64,000 bases of DNA, taken from contig CASFDA010000013.1 of the NCBI GenBank assembly GCA_949293335.1, forward strand, positions 372,001 to 436,000. The letters run 5' to 3'. The translations under genes and the position numbers were made by a program. Shown here piece after piece: positions 43,864-52,588 of this stretch. Source of the stretch: an uncultured Spirochaetales bacterium (GTDB lineage Bacteria; Spirochaetota; Spirochaetia; Sphaerochaetales; Sphaerochaetaceae). Under the pieces are notes generated by a model, which saw only the letters and a program-made list of their open reading frames with translations, searched no databases and was not told the DNA's origin. The first letter of the stretch is position 1; each line of letters opens with the position of its first letter.

Positions 43864-45131
43864 CGAGCTTTCCTCATATAAAGGTAAAGGGCAAATGCCA
43901 GTGCGCCTATTACAAGATTAGGCGAGAAGATCAGGAGATATGGGCTTGAAGTTATATTGAATATCTCCATCTGTGCAAAGAAGAGCATATACCAGAAACT
44001 GACTGCAATGAGAAGGGAAATTGCAAATCCAGCAAGCTTTCCATATTTCAGTTTTATCAGCCCAAGAGGGAGAGCGACCAGAGAAAGGAAAAAACAGGCC
44101 GAGGAGAGCGAGAATTTCTTCATCAGCTCAGCCTTGTAATACTGCCCGTAGAAATTTGTCGGAAGATTATTCCGGTTCTCTAGTTCGTCAGTATATCCGG
44201 AAACAGCATCAGAATGTGCCTCTCCTGTGCTGGCGTACTCTTTTATTGCAGATGCAATCGAAAGCTTTATATCCTCCCTCTCCCGATGGAAATTCTCCCT
44301 GTCCCTGTCCTGTATCGCGTTCCGCTCCCTGATCTGGCTGAGAAGCTCACCAGACGAGAGATTTGTCGGACTTGTACTGGTCAGGGAAGGAACCTGGTCT
44401 GAGAAGTCAAGGAAAAAGGAAGCGCTCTCACTCTCTGCAGAAAGAAAACGTTCAGGATCGGTACTATCAGTCATGAGGATCACAGGACTTGCAAGATCGA
44501 GGCGATAGATGAATGAAACATCATCAATGAGCTCAAGAGAGCCGTGGGGCGAGACGATTGTCTTGTTTTCATCGCTCCTGTCTGTATTCATAAGCACAAC
44601 ATCGCTGATCGAAGAACCGGAGACTGTTCCATTGCTGAGCATTATGTTACCGACAGTATTTATGCTATTGCTTTCGAGCTCGAATGTCGGCATATCTCGC
44701 ATCAAGAGCGTCAGGCGCTCACGATATATCCTGTTTGACCAAGGGTGAAGCACATCTGCCACAAGAAATGTAACAAGTGACAAGATGACTGCCCATATGA
44801 TGATAGGTCTGAATATTGAACCGAGTGGGACACCACTTGACCTGAATGCAAGGAGCTCGTTGTTGGAATTCATGTCGCCAAGGACCATTGACGCTCCGGA
44901 AAGAGTCGCAAAGGGAATGGTGTAGATTAAAAACTGAGGCATGCTCAGCGCAACCATCTCTAGCATTGTCATGAGCGTGATGTTCTTCAATAGGATCCTC
45001 TGAACAAGAAGAAGGATGCTGTTGACAAAGAATATCAGGAAGAAGAACACAAATGCGACAAGAAAAGAGATCAGGAATTCCCTTGAAATATACGAAAACA
45101 AGAGCGATGGCCAGAGGCGTCTTTCTTTCAC
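43860..45131 (-). CDS. lptF: YjgP/YjgQ-family permease (LptF-like)
   Basis: A 423-residue inner-membrane protein of the same family, with the motif GDMNSNNELLAFRSSGVPLG after the third helix. The central periplasmic domain is larger than in LptG and includes a long polar segment (about 225-315). The C-terminal helices include SLVALPLGLIKLKYGKLAGF. It should form a heterodimer with the next gene product. It lies 3 bp downstream of dut. Confidence 0.88.
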   Translation of the reverse strand: MKERRLWPSLLFSYISREFLISFLVAFVFFFLIFFVNSILLLVQRILLKNITLMTMLEMVALSMPQFLIYTIPFATLSGASMVLGDMNSNNELLAFRSSGVPLGSIFRPIIIWAVILSLVTFLVADVLHPWSNRIYRERLTLLMRDMPTFELESNSINTVGNIMLSNGTVSGSSISDVVLMNTDRSDENKTIVSPHGSLELIDDVSFIYRLDLASPVILMTDSTDPERFLSAESESASFFLDFSDQVPSLTSTSPTNLSSGELLSQIRERNAIQDRDRENFHREREDIKLSIASAIKEYASTGEAHSDAVSGYTDELENRNNLPTNFYGQYYKAELMKKFSLSSACFFLSLVALPLGLIKLKYGKLAGFAISLLIAVSFWYMLFFAQMEIFNITSSPYLLIFSPNLVIGALAFALYLYMRKAR

Positions 45132-45134
45132 TTT

Positions 45135-45566
45135 TCAGACTCCTGTTGACCCGAATCCACCTTCTCCCCTGCCGCTTTCTGAGAGTTCGCTCACGATCGA
45201 GAAATCCATCCTCTCCACTTTCGAAAGGACAATCTGGGCAATCCTGTCCTTGTCATGGATGACAAAAGGTGTATCAGAGAGGTTGATAAGTATTATCTTC
45301 ACCTCTCCTCTGTAATCACTGTCTATAGTTCCCGGAGTATTGAGGACAGTAATGCCATTTCTGATTGCAAGGCCACTTCTCGGACGTACCTGTATCTCAT
45401 AGCCTTCAGGAATCTCGATGTAAAAGCCTGTCGGAACCAGCACACGAGAGAGAGGAGGAACGGTAAGCTCCTCCTCCAAGTGTGCATAAACATCCATTCC
45501 ACTAGATCCTTTTGTGGAATAGGAAGGGGCTGTCGCCCCTTTTATGAGCTTTAACTTCAAGTTCAA
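45135..45566 (-). CDS. dut: dUTP diphosphatase (trimeric)
   Basis: About 143 residues. It hydrolyses dUTP to dUMP, keeping uracil out of DNA. Motifs in order: GSSGMDVYAHLEE, RVLVPTGFYIEIPEGYEIQV, RPRSGLAIRNG, NTPGTIDSDYRGEVKI, DRIAQIV, and the C-terminal GRGEGGFGSTG phosphate loop. A TTG at 45566, one base after the pnp stop and preceded by GGAAAGG, is the likely start; longer frames overlap pnp and are less likely. Confidence 0.93.
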   Translation of the reverse strand: MNLKLKLIKGATAPSYSTKGSSGMDVYAHLEEELTVPPLSRVLVPTGFYIEIPEGYEIQVRPRSGLAIRNGITVLNTPGTIDSDYRGEVKIILINLSDTPFVIHDKDRIAQIVLSKVERMDFSIVSELSESGRGEGGFGSTGV

Positions 45567-45567
45567 G

Positions 45568-47688
45568 TCAGTCAGCCTTTCCTTCACTTGTCTGTGCATC
45601 GATATAAGAAAGGTTGAGTCTTCCCATCCTGTCGATATCGATAAGCTTCACATCGACTTCCTGTCCCTGAGTAAGGACATCGCTTACATTCTTCACCCTC
45701 TTCTTCGAGAGCTTGGAGATATGGCAGAGACCCTCTTTTCCTGGAAGGATCTCGATAAAGGCGCCAAAGTCAACGATCCTCTTCACTGTACCATGATAGA
45801 TCTTGCCAACTTCCGGCTCCTCGATGATTGCGAGACAGAGCCTCTTGGCATCCTGGGCAACAGCGTTGTTCCTTCCATAGATCATGACTGTTCCATCATC
45901 ATCGATGTTCACCTCAGCACCACTTTGCGCGGCAATGCCCTTTATCGTCTTTCCGCCAGTTCCGATGATTGCACCGATCTTATCTTCAGGAACCTTGAAA
46001 GAAAGGATCTTCGGAGCTCTTTCAGAAATCTCGGCTCTAGGACCGGCAAGGGTTTCTGTCATGATGGAAAGAATGTGCATCCTACCATCTTTTGCCTGCT
46101 GGAGTGCTTTCTTCATGATCTCAGGTGTGACTCCCGCAATCTTGATATCCATCTGGAATGCGGTAATTCCATCTTTTGTTCCAGCTACTTTGAAATCCAT
46201 GTCCCCGAGATGATCTTCCTCGCCAAGGATATCGGAAAGGATTACGTACTTTGAATAGTCAGCACCTTCTGTTATGAGTCCCATTGCAATGCCAGCAACA
46301 GGCTTTGAGATTGGAACTCCAGCATCCATGAGCGAAAGACAACCGCCACATACAGAAGCCATTGAAGAAGAACCGTTGGACTCCATGATTTCAGAAACAA
46401 CCCTGATTGTGTACGGGAACTTGTCTTTCTTTGGAACGACTGCTTCAAGTGCTCTCTGAGCAAGATGGCCATGCCCGATTTCCCTTCGCCCTGTCGTGAG
46501 CCGTCCGCACTCGCCTACTGAGTATGGAGGGAAATTATAGTGAAGCATGAAATTCGAATAGCTCTTTTCTCCGTCTATGTTGTCGAAGAGCTGCTCGTCC
46601 TGAACAGTGCCAAGTGTGGTGATTGCAAGAGACTGGGTCTCTCCACGTGTGAAAAGTGCAGAACCGTGGGTAGATGGGAGCAGGCCGACCTCACATGTGA
46701 TCGGTCTTATTTCAGTAACTTTCCTTCCATCTGTCCTTACACCATCATTGAGGATGCTCGAACGAAGTATCTCGTACTCCATGTCCTCGAAGAGTTTGTC
46801 AAGTTCACCTTCCCTCTTCTCATCCTCTTCAAGAAGTGCGCTATATTTTTCCTTTACATCCCTATGTACTTTATCAAGTGCTGCATATCTGTTGGCCTTT
46901 CCCTTCACAAATGAGGCCTCTTTCTCCAGCGGATATGCATATTCTCTGATCTCATCCATCCAGGATGTATCCTTCTCCTCAATGGTCATAAGAGGCAGCT
47001 TTTCCTTTCCGCAGAGCTTCTGCATCTCCATCTGGGCTTCACAGATCTTGCTGATCACAGGCTGGGCAGCTGCAATGGCTCCGAGCATAGCATCTTCGCT
47101 CACTTCCCTAGCTCCACCTTCGACCATTGTGATTCCATCGTGCGTTCCAGCTACTACTATATCGAGCTCTGCCTGCGGGATCTCCTGGAAAGTCGGATTG
47201 ATAACATACTTGCCATCGATCAGAGCGACTCTTACTGCTGCAATAGGTCCATAGAACGGAATATCACTGATAGTGACTGCGCAAGATGCTGCGTTGATCG
47301 CTATGATGTCCGGAGTATTGATCATATCTGATGAGACGACTGTCGGAACAATCTGGATCTCTCTTCCGAAAGCCTTGTCGAAAAGAGGACGCATCGGACG
47401 GTCAATGAGACGGGATACGAGGATCTCCTTATCCTTTGGCTTGCCTTCCCTCTTCAAGAATCCACCTGGGATCTTTCCTGCCGCATAATACTTTTCGTTG
47501 TATTCAACGGAAACAGGAACATAATCAATCGGTTCACTCGGCTCTTCCCCACAACAAACTGTAGCGATTACTGCCGATCCCTTGTAATATGCATAGACTG
47601 CACCATTTGCCTGCTTTGCGATTTTCCCTGATTCGAAAACCAGTTCGCCGTCTCCGATCTGAACGGAAACCTTCTTTACATCAAACAT
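45568..47688 (-). CDS. pnp: Polyribonucleotide nucleotidyltransferase
   Basis: A 706-residue 3'-5' phosphorolytic exoribonuclease. Two RNase PH domains (GGFLKREGKPKDKEILVSRL, and the catalytic C-terminal half with TRGETQSLAI, TGRREIGHGHLAQRAL and MDFKVAGTKDGITAFQMDIK) are followed by a KH domain (IGAIIGTGGKTIKGIAAQSG) and an S1 domain (VKRIVDFGAFIEILPGKEGL). Normal length. It follows rpsO with a terminator between; AAGGAA precedes the ATG. Confidence 0.98.
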   Translation of the reverse strand: MFDVKKVSVQIGDGELVFESGKIAKQANGAVYAYYKGSAVIATVCCGEEPSEPIDYVPVSVEYNEKYYAAGKIPGGFLKREGKPKDKEILVSRLIDRPMRPLFDKAFGREIQIVPTVVSSDMINTPDIIAINAASCAVTISDIPFYGPIAAVRVALIDGKYVINPTFQEIPQAELDIVVAGTHDGITMVEGGAREVSEDAMLGAIAAAQPVISKICEAQMEMQKLCGKEKLPLMTIEEKDTSWMDEIREYAYPLEKEASFVKGKANRYAALDKVHRDVKEKYSALLEEDEKREGELDKLFEDMEYEILRSSILNDGVRTDGRKVTEIRPITCEVGLLPSTHGSALFTRGETQSLAITTLGTVQDEQLFDNIDGEKSYSNFMLHYNFPPYSVGECGRLTTGRREIGHGHLAQRALEAVVPKKDKFPYTIRVVSEIMESNGSSSMASVCGGCLSLMDAGVPISKPVAGIAMGLITEGADYSKYVILSDILGEEDHLGDMDFKVAGTKDGITAFQMDIKIAGVTPEIMKKALQQAKDGRMHILSIMTETLAGPRAEISERAPKILSFKVPEDKIGAIIGTGGKTIKGIAAQSGAEVNIDDDGTVMIYGRNNAVAQDAKRLCLAIIEEPEVGKIYHGTVKRIVDFGAFIEILPGKEGLCHISKLSKKRVKNVSDVLTQGQEVDVKLIDIDRMGRLNLSYIDAQTSEGKAD

Positions 47689-47730
47689 ACACTAATTCCT
47701 TATTCTTTGTTCTTTCTTTGTTCTTTTGAG

Positions 47731-47765
47731 AAAAAAGCGGAAAGCAACAGGCAATTGCTCTCCGC
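47731..47765 (-). terminator. Terminator between rpsO and pnp
   Basis: On the minus strand: GCGGAGAGCAA, loop TTGCCTG, TTGCTTTCCGC (11 pairs, one G-U), then six T. It probably limits read-through from rpsO into pnp. Confidence 0.9.
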
Positions 47766-47772
47766 ATTTTCA

Positions 47773-48039
47773 TTACTTTCTCAGGCCGAGATCGGAAATG
47801 AGCTTTCTGTACTCGTCAATGTCCCTCTCCCTGACATACTTCAAAAGGCTCCTTCTCTGTCCAACGAGCTTGAGTAGTCCGCGGCGAGATGCATGATCCT
47901 TTGGATTGGCCTTGAAATGAGCCTGGAGGTCATTGATTCGTGCAGTGAGGAGGGCAATCTGAACCTTGCTGTCTCCTGTGTCCTGTGAGTTCTTTCCGAA
48001 CTTCTCGATGATTTCCTTCTTCTGTTCGCTTGTGATCAT
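47773..48039 (-). CDS. rpsO: 30S ribosomal protein S15
   Basis: An 88-residue protein that binds the central domain of 16S rRNA. Family segments: KIEKFGKN-like [40 protein letters not shown] and [20 protein letters not shown]. It overlaps ribF by 4 bp (ATGA) with AGGAGAAGG inside the ribF end. Confidence 0.98.
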   Translation of the reverse strand: MITSEQKKEIIEKFGKNSQDTGDSKVQIALLTARINDLQAHFKANPKDHASRRGLLKLVGQRRSLLKYVRERDIDEYRKLISDLGLRK

Positions 48040-48842
48040 ATCCTTCTCCTAATTACGAGCGAAATGTAGTAATCACTCCTCCCCTCAGCCTCAAGCGAAA
48101 AATAGAATTTCCCAAACGTCCTATCCAGAAACAGAAGTCCAGGATAATCTTTCTTTCCATCATTCAGGCTAGCCTCGTAAGTCCCTGCCAACGGCAGGAG
48201 CTGGGGCAAGGTGGAGAGATCCAAAAACAGTACACCAGAGTGGTATGAGGAAGGAAGAACCTTCATATCCACCATGTATGACTGGCCGGAGAGGAGCGCA
48301 TATGCCTCCACATTCCCCTCTTTCAGCTTCTTTCTAACAAGAGTTGATGAAATCCTTTCTCCGGTTTGAAGGAGAGCATAATCCACATAGGATACCTTCA
48401 CTTCCTCTTTACCATCTGAAAGGGATTCTGCAAGCCCTGTTCCATCTAGCTGGGATTGGGGAGCGCCACATCGGAAATCCCTTCCGACGACCAGACGAGA
48501 TACTCTGATCGAAGATGAAAGGAGAGATGCAAACTCCAACGCCGACATTGTAGCAAAATCAGGGGAAAAGTCAATTACTGCAAGAAAATCTATACCCAGC
48601 GATGAAAACTTCTCATTCCTTATTCTCTCTGTATCCATGAACGGCAGATGTATATTCTTCGGATTGCGGTCAAACGTGATCACGAGGGAAGCACAGTCGT
48701 CCTTTCTCGAGAAATCTATTAGGCTGTTTATTATCTTCCTGTGACCAAGGTGCATACCGTCAAACACACCGATCGTAATGTCAAATCTTCTGTCCTTGAA
48801 CTTCTTTTCTCTGACAAGTTCGCTGAAAGATATTCTTTGCAT
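48036..48842 (-). CDS. ribF: RibF-type FMN adenylyltransferase, kinase domain not recognisable
   Basis: A 268-residue protein. The N-terminal adenylyltransferase domain is intact: [46 protein letters not shown] and [20 protein letters not shown]. This makes FAD from FMN. The C-terminal 90 residues should be riboflavin kinase, but the GxPTAN motif and its neighbours are absent; the sequence reads [20 protein letters not shown]. It is also about 40 residues shorter than usual. Either FMN comes from elsewhere or the domain has diverged. Located between truB and rpsO, its common place. Confidence 0.85.
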   Translation of the reverse strand: MQRISFSELVREKKFKDRRFDITIGVFDGMHLGHRKIINSLIDFSRKDDCASLVITFDRNPKNIHLPFMDTERIRNEKFSSLGIDFLAVIDFSPDFATMSALEFASLLSSSIRVSRLVVGRDFRCGAPQSQLDGTGLAESLSDGKEEVKVSYVDYALLQTGERISSTLVRKKLKEGNVEAYALLSGQSYMVDMKVLPSSYHSGVLFLDLSTLPQLLPLAGTYEASLNDGKKDYPGLLFLDRTFGKFYFSLEAEGRSDYYISLVIRRRI

Positions 48843-48850
48843 AACGTTTC

Positions 48851-49693
48851 CTACAAAAGGGCTATCCTCCTGAGCCTGCCATTTTCAATTTTTCCAATTG
48901 CATACGGCAAGGTTGAGAAGGAAAGGATTTTGTATTCCTTCTTTTCATCACTATCCGAGATGATCGCAGCCTGTGGTATATAGCCGTTCTCGATTACTTT
49001 TCTGTAGTGAGCATCAAGCTCAACAGATGAAAATAGAGAGGACTTTTCAAGTATCTCCATGGTATCCAGATCCAGATCAGAGAGAGTATACGGACCAATT
49101 GAAAGACGCCGGAGCTTTTCAAGTCTGGCGGAAGAAGAAAGGCGCAATCCAAGATCACGGGCAATACTTCTTATATAGGTTCCCTTTGAAACAGAGAATT
49201 CGATATCGAGATCCCTTCCGTCATAGGAAATGAATCTGATGTCATGGATCGTTATTTCCCTTTCATCCATCACGACCTCTTTTCCGCTGCGTGCAATCTC
49301 ATATGCTCTCCTGCCACCGACATGGAGAGCTGAATAGAGAGGAGGTCTCTGCATCTGATGACCTAGAAAAGATGGAAGAATTTCCCTTATTTCTCTTTCA
49401 GATGGGCAGTCTGTCTTTTTTATGACAGTTCCTTCTGGATCAAGAGTGTCTGTCTCCTCTCCGAAGCGCACCAGTGCCCTGTAGCTTTTCGAGAACGAGG
49501 AAAAAACAGGATTGAGTTTAGTACCGTTTCCGATGAGGACGATCATGAGACCTGAGGCGAACTTGTCGAGAGTTCCGGCATGGCCTACCTTCTTTCCCCT
49601 ATTCTCCTTCTTGACGGAATAGAGGGAAGAGAACGACGTCTCTCCCTCCTTCTTGTCCATCAGTCTTATTTCAAGATTGCCCGTCATTTTCAT
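48851..49693 (-). CDS. truB: tRNA pseudouridine(55) synthase
   Basis: A 280-residue enzyme that makes the conserved pseudouridine 55 of the T-loop. Signatures: KVGHAGTLDKFASGLMIVLI with the catalytic Asp, LVRFGEETDTLDPEG, MQRPPLYSALHVGGRRAYEI, and VSKGTYIRSIARDLGLRL. The start overlaps rbfA by 23 bp; ATG at 49693 or two codons later. Confidence 0.96.
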   Translation of the reverse strand: MKMTGNLEIRLMDKKEGETSFSSLYSVKKENRGKKVGHAGTLDKFASGLMIVLIGNGTKLNPVFSSFSKSYRALVRFGEETDTLDPEGTVIKKTDCPSEREIREILPSFLGHQMQRPPLYSALHVGGRRAYEIARSGKEVVMDEREITIHDIRFISYDGRDLDIEFSVSKGTYIRSIARDLGLRLSSSARLEKLRRLSIGPYTLSDLDLDTMEILEKSSLFSSVELDAHYRKVIENGYIPQAAIISDSDEKKEYKILSFSTLPYAIGKIENGRLRRIALL

Positions 49694-50048
49694 CTTTCAC
49701 GAGGGAAGAAATCAGCTCATTCAGCTTCTCTCCCTCCCGGAAAGCAGAATCAAGCTTGAAAGTGAGAACAGGAGTATTCCTTGTCTTGAGGATCTTTCCA
49801 AGCCTTCCCTGAATGAACGAAGATGCGCTGTTGAGTGCCTTCACTGACTTCTCGACAGACCCGTCAGAAAATGGGGATGAGACATACAAAGTCGCGTATG
49901 CATAGTCAGGACTCAGAGTGCAATCCGTGATTGAACAAAGGGTATTCAACCTCGGATCCTTGATCTCTCCGCTGATTATCATCATGGATACAGCTTCAAT
50001 GATTCTAGTCTTTATTCTTTCCCTCTGTACTTCACTCATTCGTTTCAA
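49671..50048 (-). CDS. rbfA: Ribosome-binding factor A
   Basis: A 125-residue cold-adaptation factor for 16S maturation. Recognised by SEVQRERIKTRIIEAVSMMI, then IKDPRLNTLCSITDCTLSPD and YATLYVSSPFSD, with the C-terminal RNTPVLTFKLDSAFREGEKL. Normal length. It overlaps infB and truB at either end, so translation is coupled; ATG at 50039 is an alternative start. Confidence 0.95.
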   Translation of the reverse strand: MKRMSEVQRERIKTRIIEAVSMMIISGEIKDPRLNTLCSITDCTLSPDYAYATLYVSSPFSDGSVEKSVKALNSASSFIQGRLGKILKTRNTPVLTFKLDSAFREGEKLNELISSLVKDENDGQS

Positions 50049-52575
50049 GCGTCCTCTTGATTTCCTCTTCCTCTACGATTTCAAGGATATCCCCGACCTG
50101 AAGATCCTGCCAGTTCTCGAGTCCGATACCGCACTCATAGCCTTCGCTGACTTCTTTCGCGTCGTCCTTGAATCTCTTCAGGGAAGCGATCTTTATGAGA
50201 TTCTGGTTCAACTGGATGCTGTCCCTTATGACGCGGACAAGTGCAGAACGCATGACTTTTCCTTCAAGCACATAACAACCTGCGATTATGCCGACCTTCG
50301 GGACCTTGAATGTATCACGGACCTCGACCTTTCCGATATCAACTTCCTTGATGTCAGGAGAAAGCATACCTTCCATAGCGCTCTTGATATCGTCCACAAC
50401 GTCATAGATGATGTTGTACTTCTTGATCTCGACCTTCTCTTTCTCTGCAAGGGCCTGTGCTTTTGGCGTCGGACGTACATTGAAGCCGATTACAATAGCG
50501 TCTGATGCACTTGCAAGCGTGATATCGCTCTCAATGATCGCTCCTGCGCTGGCTCTAAGTACAGAGAGTTTGATTTCATCGGTGCTGAGTTTTTCAAGAG
50601 CACCCTGAAGCGCCTCTACAGAGCCCTGGACATCACCTTTGATGATGACATTGAAGTTTGTGACTTTTCCTTCCTTGATCTTCTCATTGAGGTTCTCGAG
50701 TGTGATCTTATTTCCTCCGCGACCCTCTCCAAGGCGTTCAAGCTCCTGTCTCTTTGCTCCCACCATCCTTGCCTGCTTCTCATCTTCAGTAACCTGGAAC
50801 GGATCACCTGCAGATGGAATGTCTGAAAGACCGATGATCTCCACTGGATCGCTGGGACCTGCTTCCTGGATCTTCTTTCCCTTGTCATCGAACATCGCCC
50901 TAACGCGACCTGGATAGATTCCTGCTACATAGTAATCTCCCTGATGCAATGTTCCCTTTTCAATGATTACAGTTGCAACAGTACCACGCCCCTGATCAAT
51001 ACGTGATTCGATGATCTTTCCAACAGCCCTGCATTTCGGATTTGCCTTCAATTCGAGCATCTCTGCTTCAAGCAGTATCGTATCGAGCAATTCATCGATT
51101 CCTTCCTTCTTGAGCGCGGAGATCTTAACAAACAAAGTCTGGCCACCCCACTCTTCAGGCATCAGTCCGATTTCCGAAAGTTGCTGCATGACCCTCTCTG
51201 GATTCGCCTCAGGAAGATCGCATTTGTTTATTGCGACAATGATTGGAACATTTGCTGCCTTTGCATGGTCGATAGCCTCTCGTGTCTGGGGCATCACGCC
51301 ATCGTTTGCCGCAACTACAAGAACAACGATATCCGTAACCTGCGCTCCACGTGCTCTCATCATCGAGAATGCAGCATGGCCCGGAGTGTCCAGGAACACG
51401 ATGTTGCCTTTGTCCTTCACATAGACTTTATATGCTCCGATATGCTGGGTGATCCCGCCGAACTCGTGGGAAGCGACATCACTTGATCTGATTGCATCAA
51501 GAAGCTTTGTCTTTCCGTGGTCGACATGACCCATGATCGTAACAATTGGAGCCCTGGGAACAAGGTCTTCCGGCTTGTCCTCCTCACTCTCGATCACAGT
51601 CTCGTCATAAAGCGATACAAGATGGACATCACATCCATACTCTCCTGCAATGATAGCAGCTGTCTCATAATCGATCTGCTGATTAATCGATACCATCATG
51701 CCCATCTGGAAAAGCTTCGAGATGATGTCAGAAGCCTTGAGGTTCATCTTCTTCGCGAGATCTGCAACTGTGATGTTCTCCATGATGTCGATCTTCGAAG
51801 GAACAGCGAGAGTCCTGTCAGCATGTTTTTTTGCCCTGAACTGAAAATCTATCTCCTGCTGCTCCTCACGGTTAACTCTGTCAAAGTCACGTTTCTTGTT
51901 TGCGCTTGGATTTCGCTTCTGGCTTCCCTTCTGGTTGAGTTCCATCGGACTTGGCTGTGCATTCTTTGCACCAAAACCAGGTCTGAACTGTCCGCCCTGA
52001 CGATTGAAAGTCCCCTGCTGTCCCTGATTTCTTCCAGGACTGTAGGTCTGCCCATTGCGCATCTGACGCTGGCCGCTGAACTGTCCGCCCTGTCTGTTCT
52101 GTCCCTGATCTTTCTGCCTTGGCCTGAACTGTCCCTGCTGTCTGTTTCCTCCGACAGGACGTCCTCCGACAACTCCAGCCACTCTTGGGCCCTTATGTTC
52201 TGGCGTATCCACCTTCTGGCCCGGAACAGGAGGTAAGTTCGAGCTCTTGATGATCACTGGGCCATTGTGCAGAGGCGATGATATCCTCGTGCTCTGTACC
52301 GGCTGAGTATTTCTCGGCTGGAAGGTGTGGCGACCAATGACCTGACTCTTGTCGATCTCACTCTTCGCTTTTGAAGAAGGAGAAGAGGCTATGATGGACA
52401 CCTTCGGCTCTGCCTTTTCCTTCTCGGGAGCACTTTCCTTCTTCTCGACTTTCTCTTCCGGAATCTGTTCTTCCTTTACTCGGACTTTTATTACGGCGGG
52501 CTTTTTCTTGATTATTATTTTCTTTTTTCCGTCGCTTTCCGAAACTCTTACGTTATTGTTCTTCTCTTCTGCCAT
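50032..52575 (-). CDS. infB: Translation initiation factor IF-2
   Basis: An 847-residue GTPase that loads initiator tRNA. The N-terminal 230 residues are low-complexity, rich in K, E and then Q, G and R (about 120-210, RQGGQFRP-type repeats). The IF2_N motif KMNLKASDIISKLFQMGMMV comes next. The G domain has IMGHVDHGKTKLL, FGGITQHIGAYKV, LDTPGHAAFSMM and NKCDLPEANP. C-terminal domains are complete. It lies 13 bp downstream of nusA. Confidence 0.98.
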   Translation of the reverse strand: MAEEKNNNVRVSESDGKKKIIIKKKPAVIKVRVKEEQIPEEKVEKKESAPEKEKAEPKVSIIASSPSSKAKSEIDKSQVIGRHTFQPRNTQPVQSTRISSPLHNGPVIIKSSNLPPVPGQKVDTPEHKGPRVAGVVGGRPVGGNRQQGQFRPRQKDQGQNRQGGQFSGQRQMRNGQTYSPGRNQGQQGTFNRQGGQFRPGFGAKNAQPSPMELNQKGSQKRNPSANKKRDFDRVNREEQQEIDFQFRAKKHADRTLAVPSKIDIMENITVADLAKKMNLKASDIISKLFQMGMMVSINQQIDYETAAIIAGEYGCDVHLVSLYDETVIESEEDKPEDLVPRAPIVTIMGHVDHGKTKLLDAIRSSDVASHEFGGITQHIGAYKVYVKDKGNIVFLDTPGHAAFSMMRARGAQVTDIVVLVVAANDGVMPQTREAIDHAKAANVPIIVAINKCDLPEANPERVMQQLSEIGLMPEEWGGQTLFVKISALKKEGIDELLDTILLEAEMLELKANPKCRAVGKIIESRIDQGRGTVATVIIEKGTLHQGDYYVAGIYPGRVRAMFDDKGKKIQEAGPSDPVEIIGLSDIPSAGDPFQVTEDEKQARMVGAKRQELERLGEGRGGNKITLENLNEKIKEGKVTNFNVIIKGDVQGSVEALQGALEKLSTDEIKLSVLRASAGAIIESDITLASASDAIVIGFNVRPTPKAQALAEKEKVEIKKYNIIYDVVDDIKSAMEGMLSPDIKEVDIGKVEVRDTFKVPKVGIIAGCYVLEGKVMRSALVRVIRDSIQLNQNLIKIASLKRFKDDAKEVSEGYECGIGLENWQDLQVGDILEIVEEEEIKRTLETNE

Positions 52576-52588
52576 TTTCTACCTTGTA

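Noticed and set aside
46607-47254. Plus-strand open frame of 215 codons inside pnp
   Set aside because: Serine-rich shadow of the pnp reading frame; no ribosome binding site or family motif.
47700-47730. Repeated AGAACAAAGA units before pnp
   Set aside because: Only about two copies over 30 bp; too short to call a repeat element or CRISPR.
51517-52236. Plus-strand open frame of 239 codons inside infB
   Set aside because: It is antisense to the low-complexity part of IF-2 and has no recognisable features.
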